From positions 1 through 33,685 of the forward strand of contig QNEE01000006.1 of the NCBI GenBank assembly GCA_003645085.1: 33,685 nucleotides of DNA, written 5' to 3'. This DNA is from a bacterium (lineage in GTDB: Bacteria; UBP14; UBA6098). Made by a program: the position numbers and the translations under genes. Under the pieces are notes generated by a model. The model was not told the DNA's origin. It saw only the letters and a list, made by a program, of their open reading frames with translations, and ran no database searches. Shown one piece after another: positions 1 to 8,487 of the stretch. Numbering within the stretch: the stretch's first letter is position 1; each line of letters starts with the position of its first letter.

Positions 1-2560
1 CCTCGTTTGCCACGCGGTCGAGTCCGGCACTTATATTCGCGCCGTCCTCTGAAAGCGACCTGGCGATATCGGCGCTGCGAGGGTCTCTGGCGATAGCGCC
101 GAGTAGTTCCTCCTGCCGAGCGGAAAGGTCGAGAAGACTGAAAACCGCTCTCCGAATAGCGGCGAGAACCTCCTGGGACAAGGCCATTTGCATTTGTTGC
201 ATCATCTGGCTTAATTGTTCCGAGGTCTGGCCGAACTGCTCGGATAAATCCCCGGCCTGGCCAGAACATTGTTTCATCGCGCCTGATTGCATACTCGCTT
301 TGCATTGTTTCGACTGTTGGCTCGGGCTGTTTTGTTTAAGGTTCTCTGAAAGTTGTTGCGCGGCACCGGCAGGCATATCCGGAAATTCTGACATCATATC
401 GGCAAGCTCTTCGATACCTTTTTCGAGCAGTTCGCTACCCTGTGTAATCCTGTCCTGCATCCGTTCCATATCGTTCTGGGACATATTTCCGTTTTCGAGA
501 CCGTCCCTGACCTTATCTTCCATTTCCTTAAGCTTATCGGCGAGAGCTTTCATATCCTCGATTCGCTGTTCGACCTGCATCCGTTTGAGTAAGGCCAGAG
601 TCCGGTCGAGGCGCTGCAGAAGCTCTTCCTGGGTAAGCTGGAATTGTTCTGCTGCTCGGCGCAACTCTTCCTGGTCCATCGATTGGAGAGCCTCCTGAAG
701 CCGTTTCATTGCTTCACGCATCTCCTCGGTCGCCACCTCGTCGAGGAGTTTTTGTATCTCCATCATTTTCTCGATAACCTCCATCGCCGCAAGCTGCTGG
801 TCGGCCACTTTTTCCGTGGTTTGCTGGTATTCTTCGGAGGTTTGTTCGAGTTGTTCGAGCAATTCCTGTTGACGTTTGAGGGCCTCGCGGAGGTCCTCGC
901 GCTGCTCGTAGCTAATCTCGCTTTCCTGTCTCATTTCGCGGGTAAGTTCTCTTAGTTCTTCCTGCAGTTCCTGCTCCTGCCTCGCGACTTCCTCGACATC
1001 GGTTATCTGCTCGCTGCGTTCTTTGGTTACCTCTTCGATTATCTCGTCGATACTGGGGAAACGCGCGGAATAGACGCGGCTTACGGCCTTTTTGGGGCCG
1101 GTTACCCTATCGTTATCGAAAACCTCGACCCAATAGAGAACGATATCGTTCGGAACGAGACCCATATTCGCGAGGTTCCAGATATAACCGAGGCTAACCT
1201 GCGGTTCGCCCAAGGCGTCGAAAGGCAACCGTATCCGCCCGGTATCTTCGGGGGAATCCTCGGTATAGTAATTCAGGTCGAAATGGGTGAACCCGTAATC
1301 GTCCTCGGCGAGTATGGACAGCGGTAGAAGCATATCTTCCGTAAGGTCGATATCGACTCCCGGGTTCGTTATCTCGACCGTCGGGTATTCGTCCATTCGG
1401 ATACGAATCGGGTATTCGATAGGGTCGTCGTTCTCGAGGCCTTCGGTATCTATTGCGCGTATATGATAGCTCCCGTGTTTTATCGCGCGGAAAGACGCTT
1501 TTGCGACTCTGTTTTCGATTTTCAGGTCGAGTTGTGTAGTATCGGAGAAAACAATCGTCCCCGATTGTAGTTTTTTTGAGAACCGAGCTTCGATTGTTAC
1601 GGTTGTCCCGTAAGGGACATCGATTGTGCCCTCGTTCTCTTCTAATCTTTGTGTCTCGAGGCCGGTATAATTCGGGTAGTTGAGAATAAGGGTCAGTCCT
1701 ACAACGCGCGGGCGGTCGACAATTTTGACCTCGAACGGTCTGCTTTCGAAATCTCCGCCGGTAACGCGATAGGTAAAGTCCCGTTTACAATCCTCGAAAA
1801 CGAAGCTCCAGTTGTGAATTTCGTTAGCGTTCTGTTCCGCACGGAAACCACGTTCCGAACCGCTTTCGAAACTACGGTAGACAGTAACTTCTTCCGGGAG
1901 CTTACCGAAGGAGGATATCGAAATTTCGAGATTACCATATTTGGTTACCTGCGTATCCCCCGGTTCGACACTGAGAGTGGTAAGCGTCGGTCTTGGTATA
2001 AATCCGAACGGATTGGAACCGCGAATCAGGCCGGTATGAAAGGTCGTAGGGAAAGCTGCCAGAAAGCCGACCAGTAGAATCAACGCGAAACCGAGAAACG
2101 CGAACCGCTCTCTTAGTATGCGTAACGGCGCCAATTTACGCGGATTAAGGCTTTCGATTTGTTTGCCGGTGTCCGATACCGAGGCGTCGACAAGTTCGGA
2201 GGAGTAACCGAGCCTTTCGGGGTCGATTTTCATTAAGTCGTAAGCGGATACAAGTCTCGATTCGAGCTGCGGATAGGTATCCTCGAGACCGATGGCAACG
2301 CGCCGATAACCGGGCGTTTTAATAAGTGGACGGAATACCCACAGAAGAACAGATACGATAACTACAGCGAGCCACAGGAAAAAGAGAGCGCTTCTCGCTC
2401 CCGTTTCCAGATAAAAGACACCGTTGAAAAGGACCAGCAAAACCGATAATATCGATATAGTCCCCAACGCGAGTATAGCTCCTCCGGCGGTATAGACGAG
2501 AGTAGACCAGGCCCTTCCTTTCGATAAGAATTGCAGTATTTTGTCTTTTGCTTCGGTCAT
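1..2560 (-). CDS. DUF4175-like membrane protein with long Gln/Glu-rich coiled-coil C-terminal half (partial, runs off left edge)
   Basis: Reverse strand is open from ATG at 2560 (MTEAKDKILQFLSKGRAWSTLVYTAGGAILALGTISILSVLLVLFNGVFYLETGARSALFFLWLAVVIVS...) to position 1. N-terminal TM segments, Ig-like middle, then coiled coil (EQEQELQEELRELTREM..., QQLSENLKQNSPSQQSKQ). Absent from the ORF track because it is truncated at the window edge. Confidence 0.8.
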   Translation of the reverse strand, partial: MTEAKDKILQFLSKGRAWSTLVYTAGGAILALGTISILSVLLVLFNGVFYLETGARSALFFLWLAVVIVSVLLWVFRPLIKTPGYRRVAIGLEDTYPQLESRLVSAYDLMKIDPERLGYSSELVDASVSDTGKQIESLNPRKLAPLRILRERFAFLGFALILLVGFLAAFPTTFHTGLIRGSNPFGFIPRPTLTTLSVEPGDTQVTKYGNLEISISSFGKLPEEVTVYRSFESGSERGFRAEQNANEIHNWSFVFEDCKRDFTYRVTGGDFESRPFEVKIVDRPRVVGLTLILNYPNYTGLETQRLEENEGTIDVPYGTTVTIEARFSKKLQSGTIVFSDTTQLDLKIENRVAKASFRAIKHGSYHIRAIDTEGLENDDPIEYPIRIRMDEYPTVEITNPGVDIDLTEDMLLPLSILAEDDYGFTHFDLNYYTEDSPEDTGRIRLPFDALGEPQVSLGYIWNLANMGLVPNDIVLYWVEVFDNDRVTGPKKAVSRVYSARFPSIDEIIEEVTKERSEQITDVEEVARQEQELQEELRELTREMRQESEISYEQREDLREALKRQQELLEQLEQTSEEYQQTTEKVADQQLAAMEVIEKMMEIQKLLDEVATEEMREAMKRLQEALQSMDQEELRRAAEQFQLTQEELLQRLDRTLALLKRMQVEQRIEDMKALADKLKEMEDKVRDGLENGNMSQNDMERMQDRITQGSELLEKGIEELADMMSEFPDMPAGAAQQLSENLKQNSPSQQSKQCKASMQSGAMKQCSGQAGDLSEQFGQTSEQLSQMMQQMQMALSQEVLAAIRRAVFSLLDLSARQEELLGAIARDPRSADIARSLSEDGANISAGLDRVANE

Positions 2561-3243
2561 CAGTGGGTCATAGCGTAGATTATTATATTCGTGCCCATTT
2601 TCAGCGCGGCCTCCCTTTTTTCGGGCGGGTCCTTATGGACATCGGGGTCCTCCCAGCCGTCGCCGAGGTCGCACTCATAGGTATAAAAGATAATCAATCT
2701 TCCTTCGTGAAAAATCCCGAAGCCCTGCGCTGGTTTGCCGTCGTGCTCGTGGATTTTAGGCAAACCGTGCGGGAAATCGTAAAAACAATGGAATATCTCG
2801 TGGTCGAACGGGAGTTCCACAAGCTCTTTATCGGGGAATATTTTTTCGATTTCCCTACGAAACGACGCATCCATACCGTAGTTGTCGTCGGCGTGAAGGA
2901 AACCGCCGCCGGTCAGGTAAGTTCTCAATCTTTCGCGTTCTTTTTCGGTAAAACGGACGTTGCCGTGGCCGGTCATATAAATATAGGGATAGTTGAAAAA
3001 ATCGTCGTCGGTCGGTTCGACATATTTACCGGTATAAACTGCCGGAACGCCGGCGTTGTCTTTTACGAATTCGATAAGGTTCGGCAGCGAAGATGGATTG
3101 GCATACCAGTCTCCTCCACCGCCGTATTTAAGCTGCGCAACGGTAAAAGGGACATTGGGTATCGCGTCTTCGGAAAAAAGCGCGCCCGAAAAGAGAGCAA
3201 AATACAGGATAATCGATTTATATTTTTGTTGGATAAGCAGAAT
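2560..3243 (-). CDS. DUF4159 domain-containing secreted protein; start codon uncertain
   Basis: Translation upstream of the tracked ORF (2560..2976) stays in frame: KYKSIILYFALFSGALFSEDAIPNVPFTVAQLKYGGGGDWYANPSSLPNLIEFVKDN...FNYPYIYMTGHGNV..., a signal peptide followed by the DUF4159 N-terminal motif. In-frame TAA lies at about 3271. Stop overlaps the next gene's ATG (TGATG). Confidence 0.8.
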   Translation of the reverse strand: MLLIQQKYKSIILYFALFSGALFSEDAIPNVPFTVAQLKYGGGGDWYANPSSLPNLIEFVKDNAGVPAVYTGKYVEPTDDDFFNYPYIYMTGHGNVRFTEKERERLRTYLTGGGFLHADDNYGMDASFRREIEKIFPDKELVELPFDHEIFHCFYDFPHGLPKIHEHDGKPAQGFGIFHEGRLIIFYTYECDLGDGWEDPDVHKDPPEKREAALKMGTNIIIYAMTH

Positions 3244-3366
3244 TACCCCCGTTTTAGCCGCGTATAAAAATCGTTATATTATACAAATTAATAAAAAAAA
3301 GTCAACGCCTAAACGGAATATAATCGTGGATAGATATATCGACAGGGATTATCTCGCGCGAGGGTT

Positions 3367-4362
3367 TTATTTGCGCGATGTGGCGTTCGGGACAATACGG
3401 TAAGTGGGATATGCGAGGTCGATATTTTTCTCTTCGCCGAAATCTTGAAGTATCGCCTCGTAAAGCTGTGATTCTTTTGAACGCCGCATTCTGACTGGTG
3501 TAAGGAATCTCGCGGTCAGCTTAACTCCATTGTCTTCGATAGTGGTGTAGACAATCGGTGTAAGCGTTCCGACCTTGATAAGGTATCTGTTTTTTGTTGA
3601 CCGAATGGCCTCGGCGGCCCTTTCGGCGGTATCTGCGGAAATCTCTTCCGCCCGTTTCGTGATAATATCGACTGCCGTTTTCCAGTCGCTTTCGAAGGTT
3701 ATTATCACTGCAACTTCCACCCAGATAAAACGGAAGCCCGTAGTATAATTATAGACTTTATGAGTAAAAAGCCAGTTGTGCGGGATATTCACCAGCCGCC
3801 CTGTGGATTGTTCGCCTCCGACCCAACCGTCGATTTCCAGCAAGGTCGTGTGGAAGACGCTTATATCGACGACATCTCCTTTGAGGTTTTTTATTTCAAT
3901 CCTGTCGCCGAGCGAGTAATGGCGCGAAACCGCGAGATATAACCAGCCGGCGACCGAGGTCAACGGGTCTTTAAGCGCCAGAGCGACTCCCGCGCCGATT
4001 ATGCCCAAAAATGTGGTGAAACCGGAGACGACCTGCGCCCAGATTGTCGCTACGAGAATAATAGCGAGAACAGTAGCGCCATAGACGGTTCTTTTACGCG
4101 CGGCATAAAGCGCCTTCGCGTCGCGAACCCATTTATCGAGAAGGCGGTAGATAATCCTGGTGAGTATATAGACGACCGCAACCGCCAATACGGAGGCCAG
4201 CAGGTTCTCGGTAAAATATGCCGTAGGGAAATCGAACATTCTACCGATAATATCGCTTCCGTTTTCGGCAATGTCAAGCAGGTTAATGGATGGTTTTCGA
4301 GGGTTTCGATTTTTTTGTGGAAACTCCCCCTTTAAAACGGCTTGACAAATAACGTTTCGCAT
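3367..4362 (-). CDS. MscS family small-conductance mechanosensitive ion channel
   Basis: 331 aa; TM helices then MscS pore/beta signature (FLGIIGAGVALALKDPLTSVAGWLYLAVSRHYSLGDRIEIKNLKGDVVDISVFHTTLLEI). True start may be the internal Met before FDFPTAYFTEN (about 4239). Confidence 0.88.
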   Translation of the reverse strand: MRNVICQAVLKGEFPQKNRNPRKPSINLLDIAENGSDIIGRMFDFPTAYFTENLLASVLAVAVVYILTRIIYRLLDKWVRDAKALYAARKRTVYGATVLAIILVATIWAQVVSGFTTFLGIIGAGVALALKDPLTSVAGWLYLAVSRHYSLGDRIEIKNLKGDVVDISVFHTTLLEIDGWVGGEQSTGRLVNIPHNWLFTHKVYNYTTGFRFIWVEVAVIITFESDWKTAVDIITKRAEEISADTAERAAEAIRSTKNRYLIKVGTLTPIVYTTIEDNGVKLTARFLTPVRMRRSKESQLYEAILQDFGEEKNIDLAYPTYRIVPNATSRK

Positions 4363-4370
4363 TTTAATAT
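4342..4370 (+). promoter_or_regulatory. Candidate sigma70-type promoter for the OMP gene at 4423
   Basis: TTGACA (4342-4347), 17-nt spacer, TAATAT (4365-4370). Confidence 0.55.
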
Positions 4371-4422
4371 CTATGAAATTTTGGCGAATAAAACAATCAA
4401 AACCCTTTCATAAGGAGGGAAA

Positions 4423-5619
4423 ATGAGAAAGATGTTTGTATTGCTGGCAATCTTGGCTGTATCGTCGGTTCTACTGGCGCAGACCGATTTTCTGCCGGTT
4501 ACTACGGATGCTAAAGCTCTGGCGATGGGCGGGTGTATCGGCACAGCGAGAGGCGCGGGCGCGATACTGCGCAATCCTGCCGGTATCGGCTGGCTCGATA
4601 TGGCTCAGGCGAAATTGTCAGCGAGAACTCATCTTTTCGGCAGTATGGGTTACGATGAAGATGTCTATGAAGATTTGGGAACAGAAGATTATAAATGCTC
4701 GATGGGGTTTCATCCGAAACTAAACAATATCGCTTTCGCCACCCCTATACCTACAAACGCTCCTTTCGGTATCGCCGGTGGAATCGCCTGGGGACCGTTC
4801 TTCGATTTCGCGGGAAAAAATACAATAAGTTACACCGAGGGCGAGACCGAATACGAGGAGAAAACGACCTATAAAGGCGGATTCCATCTTCTAATGCCGA
4901 CGGTTGCCGCTATTTTCGCGGGCAACTTTGCTGTGGGCGCGAGCTATGGCTTCGCTTTTATGTCTCCCGGCGGCTACAAGGGCGAGTATGAACAAAAGAA
5001 CCCGGATACCGACGGCGATTATGAACTAAAAGAAACGGTAACGGGTTCGATGCTTCAGATTGGTGCTCAGGGCAGGTTTATCGACCGTCTCGATGTAGGT
5101 TTTTCTTATGTTCCCGCTTTCGATATGAAGTTAGACGACCGGGAATACGAGTTAAACGAGACAGATTACGATTGGGACGATATAAAATACGAATTCCCCG
5201 CGTTTATGGCTATCGGCGCTTCTTTCGACGTTACGCCCGAGATTACTATCGCCGGGGAATACCAGAACAGGCCGTGGGACGACCTCGAAATCGAGAACAC
5301 CGAAAACGGTATAGAGAACGGCACGTCTATCCGTGCAGGTATCGAGTATCGCGGCCCGGTTGCACTCAGGGCGGGTTTCTTCACCGATAAACTGCTCTAT
5401 CCTGCAGAGGAGGGCGAGGACGAACCGGCGAGCGGTATGGGTTTCACGGGTGGTGTCGGCTTTATGGCCGGCCCCGTCGGTGTGGATGTCGCCGCTTTCT
5501 ATCAATCGGCAAAGTGGGAGGAAGACCCCGGAACAGGGAGCGACGAGGAGTTTAAGGTTAGTCTCGTCGGGGCTGCCGTTACCGCAACATACGAAACCGA
5601 CCTTTTCGGAGGAAAATAG
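4423..5619 (+). CDS. Outer membrane protein, PorV / FadL (OmpP1)-like
   Basis: 398 aa with signal peptide MRKMFVLLAILAVSSVLLAQ; DAKALAMGGCIGTARGAGAILRNPAGI motif typical of PorV/FadL-type barrels; SD aaggaggg upstream. Confidence 0.75.
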   Translation: MRKMFVLLAILAVSSVLLAQTDFLPVTTDAKALAMGGCIGTARGAGAILRNPAGIGWLDMAQAKLSARTHLFGSMGYDEDVYEDLGTEDYKCSMGFHPKLNNIAFATPIPTNAPFGIAGGIAWGPFFDFAGKNTISYTEGETEYEEKTTYKGGFHLLMPTVAAIFAGNFAVGASYGFAFMSPGGYKGEYEQKNPDTDGDYELKETVTGSMLQIGAQGRFIDRLDVGFSYVPAFDMKLDDREYELNETDYDWDDIKYEFPAFMAIGASFDVTPEITIAGEYQNRPWDDLEIENTENGIENGTSIRAGIEYRGPVALRAGFFTDKLLYPAEEGEDEPASGMGFTGGVGFMAGPVGVDVAAFYQSAKWEEDPGTGSDEEFKVSLVGAAVTATYETDLFGGK

Positions 5620-5640
5620 AGAGTTACATAATTATACCTA

Positions 5641-5678
5641 ATAACAAAAAAGCTGCCTTCGGGCGGCTTTTTCGTTAT
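5641..5678. terminator. Bidirectional intrinsic terminator between convergent genes
   Basis: ATAAC-AAAAAAGCTGCC-TTCG-GGCGGCTTTTTC-GTTAT: strong stem with UUCG loop and A/T tracts on both sides; contains the stop codon of the minus-strand gene. Confidence 0.85.
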
Positions 5679-6175
5679 CTTTTTTTGCTCAAAATATATC
5701 GAATTCCCCCGCGAAGGCTTATCGTCGTGGTCGATTCGCGTTCGCCGGTTAAATCCGACGAAGAGAGGATTACAAGCAATTCACCGAACGGTCGGAAGGG
5801 TTTATCCCCCATCTTGAATTCTATACCTCCGCCGAGTGTCATGCCGAGATTCGTATAATCTTTGATACTACTCAATTGTAATCCGCCGACGGCGTAAGGG
5901 TCGAAGGTTTCCATCGGAAATCGATATACTATATTTAGCGACTGCCCCGTCCCGAAATAGACCCCGGCGTCTGGCGAAAAGGTCAATGTGAATACTCTCG
6001 CGCGGAGCCGAATATCGTCGGTAACATCGAGAAGCGCTCCTCCGCCGACCGAAAAGGCGCTTCCGCCCTCGACGATATCCAGGTCGACGCCGCTTTCGAG
6101 GGCGAGGTTTAATTCTGCTGGTGTTATTACCGCGCAGAGAACAACGAGGATGCCGACTAAAGAGATTTTTCTCAT
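5675..6175 (-). CDS. Small outer-membrane beta-barrel-like protein
   Basis: Start at internal Met (MRKISLVGILVVLCAVITPAELNLALESG) preceded by GGAG; signal peptide, then alternating-residue strands with aromatic/Gly content. Confidence 0.6.
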   Translation of the reverse strand: MRKISLVGILVVLCAVITPAELNLALESGVDLDIVEGGSAFSVGGGALLDVTDDIRLRARVFTLTFSPDAGVYFGTGQSLNIVYRFPMETFDPYAVGGLQLSSIKDYTNLGMTLGGGIEFKMGDKPFRPFGELLVILSSSDLTGERESTTTISLRGGIRYILSKKR

Positions 6176-6287
6176 AGTTTCTCCGTTCTTTGTTTGGAAC
6201 TTCGACTCGTTGCGTAGCTCCAACTGCGTAACGAATCGGCGTAACCAAACCAGAGCTTGTTATGGGATACAGGATGTATTCAATTTA

Positions 6288-7421
6288 TCACCTGCCAAGG
6301 CGTTTCGCAAGCCAGCTTTTTTCGAAAGCGATAGCATTCTCTGGACAAAGCTCATTACAGCAAAGACAGGTAATACATTTATCGTAATCGTAATATGGCA
6401 GTTTCTCTCCCCTCATCGTAATGGCATCGACCGGGCAGTGCTTCGCGCAGACGCCGCAACGAGTGCATTTTTCTTCGAGCGGTGCGGGGCGTATCCAGAT
6501 GAAACGCGCGAGCTTTTTTACCAGCCACGACGGGATTATTCTCTCCGGCAGTCTCGCCGGGAGTTTGAACGGCTTATCGAGGACGAAATCGTGCAGTTCG
6601 CCGCCGATAACGGTAATATTCTCGAGTTTGCCATTGCCGAGGCCTTTTTTATCCGCCAGTCTGGTTGTAATAACCCTTCCCTCTTCGATGCCTATAATAT
6701 GCGAGGCGACCCTATCCAGAGCTATACCGTCGGCGGAGGCCAGAAGCAGACCGACGTCGCGTAAATCTCCGCTGGATGGGCCATTACCCTCCATCCCCAC
6801 AATTGCGTCCATAAAATGTAAAGTCACCGAGGCGTGCTTATATATAGCCAGCAGCATTTTGCCGAATTCGGTCGGCAGCGGATAAAGTTTGTGATACGCC
6901 GTTTTGCGGAATCCTGGAGCGAGTCCGAAGAGGTTTTTCACCGCGCCGGTATAGAGCATAAGGGAGTGCGTTTTCAGCTTGGATATGCTGACTATATGGT
7001 CGAATCGCTCGATAGCTTTTGTGATATAGAGTGTGATGCCGTTGTCGCCGGGAATAACTCTCGTTCCGGAGGACTCGAAATTAACCCACCCGATACCGAG
7101 TTTTTCGGCGACCTCGAGCATACCGGTATTGCGGAACACTCTTTCTACACCTTTGTCCGCGCCACCGGGGGAATCGCCGACCGCGACTGTTGCGCCGAAA
7201 TCGAGCAGGCTTTCCGCAACCGCCCGGACGACCGAGGGATGGGTTGTAACTCCACGTTCGGGGGGCCGCGCCGAGAGAAGATTGGGTTTAATGAGAACTC
7301 TCTCACCGGGAGATACGTATCTCCCCCACCCACCGAGAGTGGAAATCAACCCGTATATAGAAGAACGGAGGGCCGGATAATCATAGCCCTCCGCTCGCGT
7401 GACAGCAACAATGCTTTTCAA
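6288..7421 (-). CDS. DUF362 domain-containing protein with C-terminal 2x[4Fe-4S] ferredoxin domain
   Basis: RVLIKPNLLSARPPERGVTTHPSVVRAVAESL...VGDSPGG plus cysteine motifs CTRCGVCAKHCPVDAI and CITCLCCNELCPENAI. Confidence 0.9.
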   Translation of the reverse strand: MKSIVAVTRAEGYDYPALRSSIYGLISTLGGWGRYVSPGERVLIKPNLLSARPPERGVTTHPSVVRAVAESLLDFGATVAVGDSPGGADKGVERVFRNTGMLEVAEKLGIGWVNFESSGTRVIPGDNGITLYITKAIERFDHIVSISKLKTHSLMLYTGAVKNLFGLAPGFRKTAYHKLYPLPTEFGKMLLAIYKHASVTLHFMDAIVGMEGNGPSSGDLRDVGLLLASADGIALDRVASHIIGIEEGRVITTRLADKKGLGNGKLENITVIGGELHDFVLDKPFKLPARLPERIIPSWLVKKLARFIWIRPAPLEEKCTRCGVCAKHCPVDAITMRGEKLPYYDYDKCITCLCCNELCPENAIAFEKSWLAKRLGR

Positions 7422-7439
7422 TTAGTCGCCTTTCGATAA

Positions 7440-8150
7440 TTATTTCAGGAGCTGCCACGCATTGCGATATTTCGCATACTTGCTGGGTGGTTCCCCGCTG
7501 CGTTTGCGGCGGTAATCGGAATATCTATCTTTCAGGGTAATCAGGGTAAGGTGTTTAATCTCCTCGAAAGGGATTATATAGTAAGTATATCTATCGTTAC
7601 CCTCTTCTTCCCCGAGGTCGAGCACGAATATACAATAATCCACCGGGCGGCTAGTGATAGCGAAACGGTAGTAGATGCTTGGTCTGCGCTTACGCGGAAT
7701 ATGATAAATAGTTTCCGTATTGGTTCCGGAAATATTCACCATGTTCTCGTTTATTTTCATTTTAACCGCGCTGTTGCGTTTAGCGATAAGCTCGACATTA
7801 TATCCGAGTTGTTCCGCTTTATCTTTCACGACCTTTGTATAGAACGTTTTCTTGGCGCTGCGTTCTTTCCCCTGTTTTTTATATTCTTTAAGGCGAGCGG
7901 TCAGGTCTGTGCTGCGGCGTCTCGCCTCTCTCGCGCGTTTATCCTTGCGTTTCATCTGTATTTTGTTATACGGTTCGCCGAAGAAGCTGCGGTATAGCCC
8001 GGCTGTGTTCTGTCTGCTGAAGCCAAAATGTGCGCCTATTTCCTCGAGAGTGCGAAGTTCGTCTACCATTTGCTTAAATTTGGCAAATCCTCCCTTATGG
8101 CGATATTTCTCGTCAAATCGCGCGATTTTCCGGTCTCTGCTCATTCTCAT
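7440..8150 (-). CDS. Orphan HTH protein with possible inactivated PD-(D/E)XK-like C-terminal domain
   Basis: 236 aa; SD AAAGGAG 9 nt before ATG; HTH-like LEEIGAHFGFSRQNTAGLYRSFFGEPY; C-terminal YYRFAITSRPVDYCIFVLD...YTYYIIPFEEI pattern. Confidence 0.7.
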   Translation of the reverse strand: MRMSRDRKIARFDEKYRHKGGFAKFKQMVDELRTLEEIGAHFGFSRQNTAGLYRSFFGEPYNKIQMKRKDKRAREARRRSTDLTARLKEYKKQGKERSAKKTFYTKVVKDKAEQLGYNVELIAKRNSAVKMKINENMVNISGTNTETIYHIPRKRRPSIYYRFAITSRPVDYCIFVLDLGEEEGNDRYTYYIIPFEEIKHLTLITLKDRYSDYRRKRSGEPPSKYAKYRNAWQLLK

Positions 8151-8367
8151 CTTACAAAACTCCTTTCTCGTGTCGAAGTATCGAGCGCAATAACTACTCT
8201 TATCCCCGACAATGCGTTACTATTAAGTGATTGTTCTTATTAAACAGGTTATAAGTGGAGGCTTTACAATCAAGATTTTTCTATTTTATGCCGGCCATAA
8301 AAATAACCGGTTAATTCTTTCTCTTATAAACTCGTTGTTTTGCCAAGTATTTGTGAAGACGCAGTAG

Positions 8368-8395
8368 ATTATAAGCATGATTTCCAATCTGTCAA
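8368..8395 (-). promoter_or_regulatory. Consensus sigma70-type promoter upstream of the orphan HTH gene
   Basis: On the minus strand: TTGACA (8395-8390), 16 nt, TATAAT (8373-8368). Confidence 0.6.
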
Positions 8396-8487
8396 GCTTA
8401 TTTTTAAGATTTTTAAAAAAAGTCGGGATTGCTCTAATAGATTAAAGAATAAGAAGATGTGATAGGATTAATATAAAACGATGGGTT

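Noticed and set aside
1649-2077. 142-aa plus-strand ORF
   Set aside because: Antisense to the DUF4175-like protein whose translation is clearly real; no recognisable motifs.
2548-3267. 239-aa plus-strand ORF
   Set aside because: Antisense shadow of the DUF4159 gene, whose protein has a recognisable domain and signal peptide.
6208-6233. Hairpin CGTTGCGTAG-CTCCAA-CTGCGTAACG
   Set aside because: A possible terminator for the DUF362 gene, but it needs two G-U pairs and lacks a U-tract on the minus strand; too weak to call.
5988-6764. 258-aa plus-strand ORF
   Set aside because: Spans the ends of two well-supported minus-strand genes (beta-barrel and DUF362); low-complexity shadow translation.
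6834-7439. 201-aa plus-strand ORF
   Set aside because: Antisense to DUF362, which has clear Fe-S motifs.
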